From Chryseobacterium paridis (lineage in GTDB: Bacteria > Bacteroidota > Bacteroidia > Flavobacteriales > Weeksellaceae), in the NCBI RefSeq assembly GCF_016595215.1, contig NZ_JAENHK010000001.1, positions 744,001 to 808,000 of the forward strand: a stretch of 64,000 bases of DNA, written 5' to 3'. This document shows, piece after piece, positions 43,391 to 52,468 of the stretch. The notes under the pieces were generated by a model, which searched no databases, had not been told where the DNA came from, and saw only the letters and a list, made by a program, of their open reading frames with translations. Each line of letters starts with the position of its first letter. Position 1 is the stretch's first letter. The translations under genes were made by a program, and so were the position numbers.

Positions 43391-44716
43391 TTATTTTAAT
43401 ACTTGTTCTTTAAATTGTCTTCCTCTGTCTTCATAGCTTTTGAAGAGATCAAAACTTGCACAGCAAGGAGATAGTAAAACTGTATCTCCGTTTTTGGCAA
43501 TTGATTTTGATACTTTTACGGCTTCTTCCATGCTTGAAGTGTCATATATAAACTCTTTTTTGTCTTTAAAGAAGTTGATAATTTTTTGATTATCAATTCC
43601 TAAGCAAACAATCGCTTTTACTTTTCTTTTTACAAGATCTTCAATCTCTCTGTAATCATTTCCTTTATCCTGTCCGCCAACGATCCAAACGGTTGGTGTT
43701 TTCATGCTTTCTAATGCATAATAGGTCGCATTCACATTCGTTGCTTTGCTATCGTTGATGTATTTTACTCCATCAATTTCAGAAACAAATTCCAATCTGT
43801 GTTCTACTGCCTGAAATGTCATTAATGAATTTCTAATACTTTCATTGTTGACATTCAATATTTTACTTGCGATTGAAGCAGCCAGGCTATTCGCGACGTT
43901 ATGATTTCCTAATAAAGAAAGTTCATCAATTTTCATTGAGAACGCATCCTTTAATTTTACCACAATACTGTCGTTATCTATAAACCCTCCCTCAGACAAT
44001 TTTTCTTTTGTTGAAAAAGGGATCATTTTTGCTTTTATTTCCAGTTTCTCAAGAATATTCTTACTCATCTCATCATCTTTATTGTAGATGAAGAAATTGT
44101 CGTTTTCCTGATTTTCAGCTATTCTGAATTTTGCCAGGGCATATTCTTCATAATTATAATTGTACTGATCCAGATGATCCTGAGATAAGTTCAATAACAG
44201 AGAAATATAAGGTCTGAAATTCTGAATATCATCCAGTTGGAAAGAGCTTACCTCCAATACATAATATTCATGGTTTTCATCTGCAACCTGCTTGGCAAAG
44301 CTGTATCCTATGTTTCCTCCTAAACCTACTTTCAATCCATCATTTTTCAGGATGTAGTAGATCAATGAAGTGGTTGTTGTTTTTCCGTTGCTTCCAGTGA
44401 TCGCAATGATTTTAGCATTGGTAAACTCTGATGCAAATTCTATCTCAGATGAAAGTCGGATTCCTTTCAGATGTATTTTATAAATAATATCTGCTTTTTT
44501 GGGAATTCCAGGGCTTTTTACGATCCAGTCTGCATTTAAAATTCTTTCTTCATCGTGATTTCCTTCTTCGAACTCAATGTTGTTTTCAGTAAGAAACTGC
44601 TTATAGTTATCTTTAATAGCTCCCTTGTCTGAAAGAAATACTTCCAAACCTTTCTTTTTAGCCAAATAAGCAGCGCCACAGCCACTTTCTCCACCTCCTA
44701 AAACAACTATTTTCAT
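43391..44716 (-). CDS. murD: UDP-N-acetylmuramoylalanine--D-glutamate ligase
   Basis: A 441-residue Mur ligase that adds D-Glu. N-terminal VVLGGGESGCGAAYLA, ATP loop AITGSNGKTTTTSLIYYIL near residue 107, LNLSQDHLDQYNYNYEEYALAK near 186 and the C-terminal NDSKATNVNATYYAL (about 325) and SPCCASFDLFKSYEDRGRQF are all typical of MurD. It lies between mraY and ftsW. Confidence 0.97.
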   Translation of the reverse strand: MKIVVLGGGESGCGAAYLAKKKGLEVFLSDKGAIKDNYKQFLTENNIEFEEGNHDEERILNADWIVKSPGIPKKADIIYKIHLKGIRLSSEIEFASEFTNAKIIAITGSNGKTTTTSLIYYILKNDGLKVGLGGNIGYSFAKQVADENHEYYVLEVSSFQLDDIQNFRPYISLLLNLSQDHLDQYNYNYEEYALAKFRIAENQENDNFFIYNKDDEMSKNILEKLEIKAKMIPFSTKEKLSEGGFIDNDSIVVKLKDAFSMKIDELSLLGNHNVANSLAASIASKILNVNNESIRNSLMTFQAVEHRLEFVSEIDGVKYINDSKATNVNATYYALESMKTPTVWIVGGQDKGNDYREIEDLVKRKVKAIVCLGIDNQKIINFFKDKKEFIYDTSSMEEAVKVSKSIAKNGDTVLLSPCCASFDLFKSYEDRGRQFKEQVLK

Positions 44717-44725
44717 ATTCTTTTT

Positions 44726-44800
44726 TGTATTTATGTATTAAAGTACATTGTATTCATTTATTTTAAAATCATTGTACGTTAATACATTTTACTTTTTACA
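44726..44800. repeat. AT-rich palindromic spacer repeat between murD and mraY
   Basis: The left arm TGTATTTATGTATTAAAGTA (44726-44745) pairs imperfectly with AATACATTTTACTTTTTACA (44781-44800). The left arm is a near copy of the ftsQ-murC and ftsW-murD spacer words. Confidence 0.5.
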
Positions 44801-44805
44801 AAGTT

Positions 44806-46047
44806 TTATCTCATTTTTAATGTGATCAGACATACTATAGCCAACATTACACCGATGATAATCATTCTGTTAACGATTTTGCTTTCGTGGAAACCGTCTT
44901 TTTGATAATGGTGATGTAATGGAGACATTTTAAATAATCTATTATTTTGGGCATATTCCAACCCATATTTTCTTTTTCTGTATTTGAAAACAACAACCTG
45001 TAGCATAACAGACATGTTTTCTATTAAAAAGATTCCACATAAAACAGGAATCATTAATTCTTTTCTTAAAATAATGGCCAACACTGCAATTACTCCACCT
45101 AACATTAAGCTTCCGGTGTCACCCATGAAAACCTGTGCAGGGTAAGTATTGTACCAGAAGAAACCAATTACTGCACCGACCATGGCGACGACAAAAATGG
45201 TGGTTTCACCCATATTGGGGAGGAACATAATGTTGAGGTAATCCGCAAAAATGATGTTCCCGGAAACGTAGGTGAAAAACGCCAGTGCTAACAGTATGAC
45301 AGTACTAGTCCCTGCAGCGAGTCCGTCAATTCCATCTGTAATATTAGCTCCATTGGAAACTGCCGTTACAATGAAAATAACAATCGGAATGAAAACGATC
45401 CATGCCCATTCATGAGCATCTTTATCATTCATCCAGAATAGCATTCCACTATAATCAAATTCATTATTCTTGGCAAAGGGAACGGTTGAAACAGTGATTT
45501 TTTCGGTAGGCATAAAATTCTGCTCTACATTGTTTCTGTTCACCACTTTTGCATCTGCATATTTTCTCTTTACGGTAATGTCTGGATGGAAATACATTGT
45601 AACTCCGACAATTAGCCCTAAACCAACCTGGCCTACAATTTTAAATTTGCCACTTAATCCGTCTTTATTTTTCTTAACTTTCTTTAAATAATCATCTACA
45701 AATCCGATGGCTCCCATCCATAAAACAGAAATTGTCAAAAGGACAATGTATACATTGGTTATTCTGGTTAAAAGCAATACGGGAATCAGGGTCGCAAGGA
45801 TGATAATAAGACCTCCCATGGTAGGAGTTCCTTCTTTTTGCTTTTGCCCGTCAAGTCCCAAATCACGAACCAATTCGCCCATCTGTTTAGCTCTTAGGTA
45901 GTTAATGATCCTTTTTCCGTAAATAAGAGCAATTGTTAAGGACAACAGAACTGCCATTCCGGCACGAAATGAAATGTATTTTAACATTCCAAGTCCCGGG
46001 ATGTGAATTCCGTGGTTCGTTAAGTATTCGTATAGATAGTATAGCAT
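44806..46047 (-). CDS. mraY: Phospho-N-acetylmuramoyl-pentapeptide-transferase
   Basis: A 413-residue membrane enzyme with about ten helices that forms lipid I from UDP-MurNAc-pentapeptide and undecaprenyl phosphate. Motifs: [14 protein letters not shown] (about 69-82), [17 protein letters not shown] with the catalytic Asp pair (about 115), [14 protein letters not shown] near 240 and [12 protein letters not shown] near 308, then [16 protein letters not shown] long loop near residues 155-215 is an insertion relative to the E. coli enzyme and is common in Bacteroidota. Confidence 0.97.
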   Translation of the reverse strand: MLYYLYEYLTNHGIHIPGLGMLKYISFRAGMAVLLSLTIALIYGKRIINYLRAKQMGELVRDLGLDGQKQKEGTPTMGGLIIILATLIPVLLLTRITNVYIVLLTISVLWMGAIGFVDDYLKKVKKNKDGLSGKFKIVGQVGLGLIVGVTMYFHPDITVKRKYADAKVVNRNNVEQNFMPTEKITVSTVPFAKNNEFDYSGMLFWMNDKDAHEWAWIVFIPIVIFIVTAVSNGANITDGIDGLAAGTSTVILLALAFFTYVSGNIIFADYLNIMFLPNMGETTIFVVAMVGAVIGFFWYNTYPAQVFMGDTGSLMLGGVIAVLAIILRKELMIPVLCGIFLIENMSVMLQVVVFKYRKRKYGLEYAQNNRLFKMSPLHHHYQKDGFHESKIVNRMIIIGVMLAIVCLITLKMR

Positions 46048-46088
46048 AATTTCTTATTGTTAATAAATGATAAGTGGTGATTGATAAA

Positions 46089-47549
46089 TTACTTGCTCAT
46101 TAATTTCCAAAGCTCATTAATTACTTCCTTGTCGTCAAAATGATGTTTTACACCATTAATCTCTTGATAGTTTTCGTGGCCCTTTCCGGCTACCAGAACA
46201 ATATCTTTCGGTTCTGCAAACTTGATCGCCATTTTTATGGCCTCTTTTCTATCTGGAATTGAAGTGTATTTGCTGAAGTTTTGAGGTTCAACGCCTGCTT
46301 CAATCTCTTTTATAATAATTGCCGGATCTTCGGTTCTTGGATTATCTGAAGTGATAATCGCTAACGTGGATTTCTTTGTCGCAATATTTCCCATTTCTGG
46401 TCTTTTAGAATGGTCTCTATCGCCTCCACAACCGAAGACGGTAATCAGCCTTTCATTTTTTGTCCTGATGTCATTAATGCTATCAAGAATATTTTCCAAT
46501 GCATCCGGAGTATGAGCGTAATCCACGATAAAGAAGATTCCGCCATCGGATTTAAAGGTTTCAAATCTTCCGGAAACTCTTTTCAAAATACTGATAGCCT
46601 GAAGGATTTCACTTTGCTCAAATCCAAGCTCAGAAGCAATCCCAAAAACAAGCAACAGATTATATACATTAAATTTCCCTGTCAAAGTAGTCCAGAATTC
46701 TTTTCCATTGAAGTTCAATAACATTCCATTGAAATCAATTTCTAAAGCTTTTCCGTGATAATCAGCCATTGTTTTCAAAGCATAAGACCTTTTAGTAGCC
46801 TTTGTGTTTTGAAGCATCACATTCCCATTTTTATCATCAACATTGGTGATTGCAATAGCGGTATCTTGTAATTCGTCAAAGAATCTTTTCTTCGTTTTCA
46901 GATATTCATCAAATGTTTTATGATAATCTAAATGATCATGCGTAAGATTCGTAAATCCTGCTATTTTGAAATGCAGCCCCTCAATTCTGTTTTGGGAGAT
47001 TCCATGAGAGCTTACTTCCATGAAGGCAAATTCACATCCTGCATCAACTGCTTTAGCCAGAATCTGATTTATCGTAATCACATCCGGAGTGGTATGTGTT
47101 GCCGGAATTATTTCATTACCAATTCTGATCTCTACTGTTGAAAGCAATGCAGAGTCAAATCCTAAATTTTTAAAAACATCAAATAGCAGTGTGGAAACAG
47201 ATGTCTTTCCATTTGTTCCTGTAACACCAATAAGCTTCAGCTTTTGTGAAGGATTACCATAAAAATTGGAAGCTAGATGTCCTAAAGTTTTAGAAGAATC
47301 TTTTACTTTAACGTAAGTGATATTTTCTTCTAAATGTTCTGGAAGCTCCTCACAAACAATGGTCGTTGCTCCTTTTTCAATAGAAGATGCAATATATGAA
47401 TGCCCATCTGCAACCGTTCCTCTCACTGCGATATAAAGTGAGTTTTCCGTAACCTTTCTGCTGTCGAAAACCAATTCGGAAACCTCACGGGTATTGTCAC
47501 CGTGAATGTCTAGAGTTGGGATTCTATTTAATAATTCAATTAATTGCAT
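46089..47549 (-). CDS. murE: UDP-MurNAc-tripeptide synthetase, probably meso-diaminopimelate-adding
   Basis: A 486-residue Mur ligase. DSRKVTENSLYIAVRGTVADGHSYI near residues 29-53, ATP loop GVTGTNGKTSVSTLLFDVF near 108, LTHDHLDYHKTFDEY near 207 and GCGGDRDHSKRPEMGNIA near 378 are intact. The residue-selecting motif is SDNPRTEDP near residue 405; DNPR is the form that binds meso-diaminopimelate rather than lysine. It lies 20 bp after ftsI. Confidence 0.96.
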   Translation of the reverse strand: MQLIELLNRIPTLDIHGDNTREVSELVFDSRKVTENSLYIAVRGTVADGHSYIASSIEKGATTIVCEELPEHLEENITYVKVKDSSKTLGHLASNFYGNPSQKLKLIGVTGTNGKTSVSTLLFDVFKNLGFDSALLSTVEIRIGNEIIPATHTTPDVITINQILAKAVDAGCEFAFMEVSSHGISQNRIEGLHFKIAGFTNLTHDHLDYHKTFDEYLKTKKRFFDELQDTAIAITNVDDKNGNVMLQNTKATKRSYALKTMADYHGKALEIDFNGMLLNFNGKEFWTTLTGKFNVYNLLLVFGIASELGFEQSEILQAISILKRVSGRFETFKSDGGIFFIVDYAHTPDALENILDSINDIRTKNERLITVFGCGGDRDHSKRPEMGNIATKKSTLAIITSDNPRTEDPAIIIKEIEAGVEPQNFSKYTSIPDRKEAIKMAIKFAEPKDIVLVAGKGHENYQEINGVKHHFDDKEVINELWKLMSK

Positions 47550-47569
47550 TTCTTTGATGCTTATTATTT

Positions 47570-49561
47570 TTAATTCTGTAGAGATAAATATATTCTCTGG
47601 TTCTTACTGATACTTGTACCCTCTAAAGGAAATTGTTCTTTTATTCTTCCTACTCCTTTATAGTCTACACGGTATCCTAAATTTTCCAATTGTGGGATTA
47701 CATTTTTACCAATTAATCCTACCACATTAGGCATTTGCTTATCATTTACTGCTATTTTAACATTCGGTTCCACCATTTTATTGAGGTTTACCTTTTTGTC
47801 AACAAGCATTTCTTTTTCAATGTTTTGAGGTGTTTTTAAGAATGTCTTTCCAGCAATTTCTTTAAAAACAGGGGCTGATACAGTAGCTCCATAAAACCCT
47901 TTTGCCGTATTTGGCTCACTGACCATTACATAGCAAGTATATTTAGGATTATCTGCCGGATAAAAGCCTGCAAAAGATGCACGGTATTTCATCGGGCCAG
48001 GAAGCCAATATTCAAATCTTGCAGTTCCGGTTTTTCCTGCCATCCTGAGGTTTGGCGTGAAAATACTTTTACCGGTTCCTTTCTCTACAGCTTTGGTTAG
48101 AGCATTGGTCATCATTTTTATGGCTTTTTCTGAAGCCATTTTATTAACCATTACCTCCGGTTTAGCATTATACATCACTTTTCCATCTTTCATGATTTTG
48201 TCGATGAATAAAGGCTTAAGCATTTTACCATTATTAGCAACTCCATTGTAGAAAGTTGCTAATTGTAATAAGTTGATGTTCGAAGAATATCCAAAAGAAA
48301 TAGAAGCGAGCGTTGCTGCATTCCATCTTTTGTTTTGTGGAGTTACGATCTTAGGTCTTGTGATCCCCGGAAGTTCGATGTCCATTTTATCAAATAATTT
48401 CCAGCGTTTTAGGTGATCCAGAAATATCTGAGGCTTATCAGCATAATATTTTGTAATCAGTTTTGCTGTTCCTACGTTACTCGATTTTGCCAATACATCA
48501 CTGATATCATAGGTTCCGCCGCCGTGGCCGTCTGAGATTCTTTGTTTAGCATAGGTCCAGACTCCGTTCCCAACATTTACAGTCGTATTGTCATCAATAA
48601 AACCATCATCCATTGCTGCTAAAAGCGAGATCGTTTTGAAAGTTGAACCTGGCTCTATATTATCTTTTATAGCATAATTGTAGGCATCTTCATAATCTCC
48701 GGAATCTGTTCTTCGTAGATTAACCATTGCACGAACCTTTCCGGTTGCTACTTCCATGACAATCACAGTACCATGTTTTGCTTCAAAATTGATTAATTGC
48801 TTCTCTAAAGCAGAGTGTGCAATGTCTTGAATTCTAAGGTCTAAGGTGGTGTATACATCCTCTCCGTCCACAGGTTCCTGTACTTTCCAGAAGTCGATAG
48901 GTTTCCATTGTGAAGAGTTGATCCTCTGTTCCAGTCTTTTACCGTCTGTTCCTGTTAGATATTTTGAGAATGCGCCTTCCAATCCGGATTTGTATTCGCT
49001 GTTATCCATTCCGATGGTACCTGCACCAATTTCAGAAGTGGCTAGCTCTCTTTTATAGTTTCTGTCTACGATAAATCCTCCTTTATTTTTCCCTTTTTTG
49101 AAGATCGGGAAGTTTCGGATTCTATCGTATTCATCAAAATCAAGTCCTCTTGCTAAAGTATAGTATTGATTCTTCTTTTTTTTCTGCTCGTCAAATTTTT
49201 GTCTGAATTCACTTCTTGGTTTTCCAAACATCTTGCTTAAAGAATCCGTTAAAGCTCCAATATTGTTGCTGTAGATCGTGTCTTTCATTGTTTTGAAATC
49301 AAGATAGATGTCATAACGCATTACGGTAGTAGCCAGAATAGAACCATCTGAAGCAAATAAGTTTCCACGGGCAGCCTTTAAAGTGGCTTCGCGATAATTT
49401 TTATTGATGTAATCGTCCTTAATTTCTTGAACATTAGTGTTTTGTAGAATGACGATCCTTGCTAAAAAAAGTACAAACACGGACAAAGCTACCACTGCGA
49501 AGAGGTAGCCCCACCTTAACGTTTTTTTACGTTTGTTGTCGTATTCATTTTGCTTTTGCAT
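47570..49561 (-). CDS. ftsI: Penicillin-binding protein 3 (FtsI), class B transpeptidase with PASTA domain
   Basis: A 663-residue septal transpeptidase. One N-terminal membrane helix (about 15-38), a dimerisation/pedestal domain, then the transpeptidase domain with the active-site Ser in EPGSTFKTISLL (about 300), SxN motif in AKSSNVGTAKL (about 361) and KTGT in RMAGKTGTARFEYW (about 505). Residues about 605-663 form a single PASTA domain (MPNVVGLIGKNVIPQLENLGY). Its start overlaps ftsL by 17 bp. Confidence 0.95.
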   Translation of the reverse strand: MQKQNEYDNKRKKTLRWGYLFAVVALSVFVLFLARIVILQNTNVQEIKDDYINKNYREATLKAARGNLFASDGSILATTVMRYDIYLDFKTMKDTIYSNNIGALTDSLSKMFGKPRSEFRQKFDEQKKKKNQYYTLARGLDFDEYDRIRNFPIFKKGKNKGGFIVDRNYKRELATSEIGAGTIGMDNSEYKSGLEGAFSKYLTGTDGKRLEQRINSSQWKPIDFWKVQEPVDGEDVYTTLDLRIQDIAHSALEKQLINFEAKHGTVIVMEVATGKVRAMVNLRRTDSGDYEDAYNYAIKDNIEPGSTFKTISLLAAMDDGFIDDNTTVNVGNGVWTYAKQRISDGHGGGTYDISDVLAKSSNVGTAKLITKYYADKPQIFLDHLKRWKLFDKMDIELPGITRPKIVTPQNKRWNAATLASISFGYSSNINLLQLATFYNGVANNGKMLKPLFIDKIMKDGKVMYNAKPEVMVNKMASEKAIKMMTNALTKAVEKGTGKSIFTPNLRMAGKTGTARFEYWLPGPMKYRASFAGFYPADNPKYTCYVMVSEPNTAKGFYGATVSAPVFKEIAGKTFLKTPQNIEKEMLVDKKVNLNKMVEPNVKIAVNDKQMPNVVGLIGKNVIPQLENLGYRVDYKGVGRIKEQFPLEGTSISKNQRIYLSLQN

Positions 49562-49910
49562 CTGTACTATCTAATTTTATTAGCAGTTTATGAGGGTGGT
49601 TTTCTAATGTCATTAAAGAATCCCGTGCCACTTCTTTTCCCAGCTCTGATTCCATTTTTACTTTGATCAGTTTGCTTTGTGCGTATGCATTTCGGGACTT
49701 ATATTCTTCTGTTTCTTCTTTTAAAGCATTTACAATTTTGATCTTCTTATTCACTAAGTGATTGGTGTAGATCATGGCCATCATGAGAACAAATAGCAAT
49801 AAAAAATACTTGTAATGTATTTTTATCTCATCACGGTTAAGAAAATTTCCTTTTATAATATCTATAAAAGTTAATCTCTTCTGTGGGCGATTTGTTGTTC
49901 TTTTAGCCAA
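49545..49910 (-). CDS. ftsL: FtsL-like cell division protein
   Basis: A 121-residue bitopic protein: basic cytoplasmic tail, one membrane helix near residues 33-50 (YKYFLLLFVLMMAMIYTNHLV), then a coiled coil (about 55-100) with VNALKEETEEYKSRNAYAQSKL. Size, topology and place between rsmH and ftsI define FtsL even though the sequence is poorly conserved. It overlaps ftsI by 17 bp. Confidence 0.85.
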   Translation of the reverse strand: MAKRTTNRPQKRLTFIDIIKGNFLNRDEIKIHYKYFLLLFVLMMAMIYTNHLVNKKIKIVNALKEETEEYKSRNAYAQSKLIKVKMESELGKEVARDSLMTLENHPHKLLIKLDSTDAKAK

Positions 49911-49925
49911 ACCTTATTATAATTG

Positions 49926-49972
49926 ATTATTGATAAATTATGATTGATGAGTCGATCTCATTTATCAATAAT
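49926..49972. repeat. Palindromic intergenic repeat between rsmH and ftsL
   Basis: ATTATTGATAAAT (49926-49938) and ATTTATCAATAAT (49960-49972) form a perfect 13-bp inverted repeat with a 21-nt loop. Confidence 0.65.
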
Positions 49973-49982
49973 GTTTTATCAT

Positions 49983-50876
49983 TTATACTTTTATTCCTGT
50001 TCTCATCTTTGCACTTCGCGCTCTTGAGTTTTCTTCAATTTCCTTGTCGTCAGGAATAATTGCTTTGCTCTTAAGCAGTTCAAATGCCTTTTTATAATTT
50101 CCATAAATGTCTCTGGTGGGTTCTCCTTCAAACATTCCGTTCTTCAGGAATCTTTTAACCAGACGATCCTCTAGAGAGTGGTAGGAAATCACAACCAATC
50201 TTCCTTCAGGTTTTAAAACCTGGTAAGCCTGAACAAGCATTTCTTTCAAAACCTCAAGCTCTTGATTTACTTCGATTCTGATCGCCTGAAAAAGCTGTGC
50301 ATAAAATTTATTAACCTTATGCGGTGGTAGATAACTGAACAATTTTTTCAGATCTTCCGTTGTATTGATGATTTTGCTTTTTCTGTGATGAACGATATCT
50401 CTGGCTAATTTTCTGGCTTCTCTTAATTCACCGTAATAGTAAAAAATATCGGCCAGCTGCTCCTCTTCATAATCATTGATCACCCTTTTAGCATCAAGGC
50501 TTTGCATGACATTCATTCTCATATCCAAAGGAGCGTCACTTCTTGTAGAGAATCCTCTTTCAGCCTCATCAAATTGGTGAGAGGATACTCCAAGATCTGC
50601 TAAAACCCCATCAACCTGAGAAACTCCATACATCAGTAAAGAGTTTTCTAAAAATCTGAAATTCTGATTGATCAAAGTAAATCTTGGATCATCAATATTA
50701 TTTTTAAGAGCATCTAAGTCCTGGTCAAAACTGAATAGTTTTCCTTTATCGGAAAGTCTGCTCAAAATTTCTCTTGAATGGCCCCCACCACCAAAAGTAC
50801 AGTCCACGTATGTTCCGTCTGGATTCGTCACCAAATCATCAACACTTTGCTTCAACAAAACGGGATTATGATACAT
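49983..50876 (-). CDS. rsmH: 16S rRNA (cytosine(1402)-N(4))-methyltransferase
   Basis: A 297-residue SAM-dependent methyltransferase (MraW) that methylates C1402 of 16S rRNA. It begins YHNPVLLKQSVDDL, with the SAM loop YVDCTFGGGGHSREIL near residues 23-38, LADLGVSSHQFDEAERGFSTRSDAPLDMRM (about 92-121), and the C-terminal VISYHSLEDRLVKRFLK near residue 225. It lies 40 bp after mraZ. Confidence 0.96.
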   Translation of the reverse strand: MYHNPVLLKQSVDDLVTNPDGTYVDCTFGGGGHSREILSRLSDKGKLFSFDQDLDALKNNIDDPRFTLINQNFRFLENSLLMYGVSQVDGVLADLGVSSHQFDEAERGFSTRSDAPLDMRMNVMQSLDAKRVINDYEEEQLADIFYYYGELREARKLARDIVHHRKSKIINTTEDLKKLFSYLPPHKVNKFYAQLFQAIRIEVNQELEVLKEMLVQAYQVLKPEGRLVVISYHSLEDRLVKRFLKNGMFEGEPTRDIYGNYKKAFELLKSKAIIPDDKEIEENSRARSAKMRTGIKV

Positions 50877-50916
50877 GTTTTAATTTGTGTTTTGTGCCTT
50901 TTTTTAATTAGCGCAG

Positions 50917-51375
50917 TTATTCTTCATCGAAAGAGCCCATCACATCCTCAGCCAGACTCGCAAAATCGGTTTCGTTGGTTGAAATTACTTTTTCATAAGC
51001 ATCTTTATCCCAGATTTCAAATAGCTCTCCTGCACTTGTGATCACAATATCTTTTTGGAGACTTGCGAAAAGGGTGAGATCTTTTGAAATTTGCAATCTT
51101 CCTGCATTATCCAACTCTACAGTTTTTACACCTGCTGTAAACATTCTAATGAAATCAGCATTCTTTTTAATGAATCTGTTTAGTTTATTAATTTTGTCCA
51201 TCAGTTTATCCCATGCTTTCATAGGGTAGACTTCCAGACAAGGTTGAAACACGGAACGTTTGACTACAAAGGCTTTGTCTTCAAAGTTCTCCATCTGCTT
51301 GATCAGCGATGCAGGCACTTTTAAGCGACCTTTGTCGTCTATTTTACACTCATATGTTCCAATGAAATTCTTCAT
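50917..51375 (-). CDS. mraZ: MraZ, transcriptional regulator of the dcw cluster
   Basis: A 152-residue protein with two AbrB-like SpoVT repeats: YECKIDDKGRLKVPASL near residues 7-23 and VELDNAGRLQISKDL near 87-101. It represses the dcw operon by binding TGGGA repeats. ATG 51375 gives the family start MKNFIGTYEC; an earlier in-frame ATG at 51414 would run through the operator boxes and is rejected. It is the first gene of the 16-kb cluster. Confidence 0.95.
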   Translation of the reverse strand: MKNFIGTYECKIDDKGRLKVPASLIKQMENFEDKAFVVKRSVFQPCLEVYPMKAWDKLMDKINKLNRFIKKNADFIRMFTAGVKTVELDNAGRLQISKDLTLFASLQKDIVITSAGELFEIWDKDAYEKVISTNETDFASLAEDVMGSFDEE

Positions 51376-51381
51376 TTGGGA

Positions 51382-51423
51382 CAAATTTATATAATTATTT
51401 CCAAAACTTCCCACTTTTTCCCA
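51382..51423 (-). promoter_or_regulatory. dcw promoter with three MraZ boxes
   Basis: On the minus strand the order is TGGGA (51423-51419), 5 nt, TGGGA (51413-51409), 5 nt, TGGAA (51403-51399), which is the 10-bp periodic MraZ operator with a degenerate third box. It is followed by the -7 element TAAATTTG (51389-51382), 6 nt before the mraZ ATG. A TTTG (51405-51402) overlaps the third box. Confidence 0.8.
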
Positions 51424-51601
51424 CTTTTTGACTCAATGTTAATAAGTTTTATCAAAGATTGAAGATTGCGGGGGTAAGTGCTTGATATTTCGGATATTGG
51501 AATTGGTGTTATTTAGGCCATAACAAAAAGGATGTTAAAAAAGATCAGCAAAAAGCCTTTATTATATTATTTTTATCTTAAATTAGGAATATCAAAATAT
51601 T

Positions 51602-51625
51602 TTTGAGGTTTAATTTGTATTTTTG
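51602..51625 (+). promoter_or_regulatory. Candidate promoter of the alpha/beta hydrolase gene
   Basis: TATTTTTG (51618-51625) matches TAnnTTTG, with TTTG (51602-51605) 12 nt upstream. It lies 22 nt before ATG 51648. Confidence 0.5.
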
Positions 51626-51647
51626 CAGGGCTTTATTAAGGCGTTTT

Positions 51648-52409
51648 ATGATATTTAGTACAAAAAAAGAAAAGAAATATACTTTTGTAGAGGCGGGAGA
51701 AGGACATCCATTGGTGCTGTTGCACGGTTTAATGGGTGGTTTGAGTAATTTCGATAAGATGGTGAATTTTTTTTCGGATAAAAGGTTTAAGGTGTATGTG
51801 CCTCAACTGCCAATCTATGATTTGCCGGTACTTAATACCAATCTTACTACCATCGCAAAATATATTATCAAGTTTATAGAGAGCCATATTTCCGAACCGG
51901 TAACGATTGTGGGGAATTCAATGGGCGGACATGTTGGGCTTATCTTAGCTTTAGCAAGACCTGATCTTGTTAAAAATCTTGTTTTGACCGGAAGTTCTGG
52001 TTTGTATGAGAGAACATTCGGTGACAGCTTTCCAAGAAAGAGTGACCGTCTTTATATAAGAAAGAAGACTGAAGAGGTTTTCTATGATCCTGCAGTAGCG
52101 ACAGAGGATTTGGTGGATGAAGTTTTTGATGTGGTAAATGACAGAATGAAGGGGATTAAAACGGTAATGCTTGCCAGAAGTGCCATCAAACACAATATGC
52201 TGAATGATCTTCCCAAAATCCTGACACCAACCTGTCTGATCTGGGGAAAACAGGATAATGTAACTCCTCCTGAAGTAGCGGAGGATATGCATAAATTTAT
52301 TCCTAATTCGGATTTGTTCTGGATTGATAAATGCGGCCACGCAGCAATGATGGAAAAACCAGATGAATTCAATGAAATTCTTTACAGCTGGTTAAAAGAT
52401 AAAGTATAA
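51648..52409 (+). CDS. Alpha/beta fold hydrolase
   Basis: A 253-residue single-domain hydrolase. The oxyanion region is LLHGLMGGLSNF near residue 25, the nucleophile elbow GNSMGGHVGL near residue 91 (Ser), the acid in IWGKQDNVTPPEVAE near residue 204 and the catalytic His in DKCGHAAMMEKPDEF near residue 232. I chose ATG 51648 (MIFSTKKEKK) because the frame upstream to 51603 reads through the promoter-like element. It precedes engB by 59 bp. The substrate is unknown. Confidence 0.9.
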   Translation: MIFSTKKEKKYTFVEAGEGHPLVLLHGLMGGLSNFDKMVNFFSDKRFKVYVPQLPIYDLPVLNTNLTTIAKYIIKFIESHISEPVTIVGNSMGGHVGLILALARPDLVKNLVLTGSSGLYERTFGDSFPRKSDRLYIRKKTEEVFYDPAVATEDLVDEVFDVVNDRMKGIKTVMLARSAIKHNMLNDLPKILTPTCLIWGKQDNVTPPEVAEDMHKFIPNSDLFWIDKCGHAAMMEKPDEFNEILYSWLKDKV

Positions 52410-52468
52410 AATAACTTAAACCATTAAGAGCTATCTTAATGGTTTGTTTTTCTAAAAAATATTCAAAA

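Noticed and set aside
51376..51414. Upstream ATG of mraZ as the start
   Set aside because: Translation from there would run through the -7 box and MraZ boxes; ATG 51375 gives the family start.
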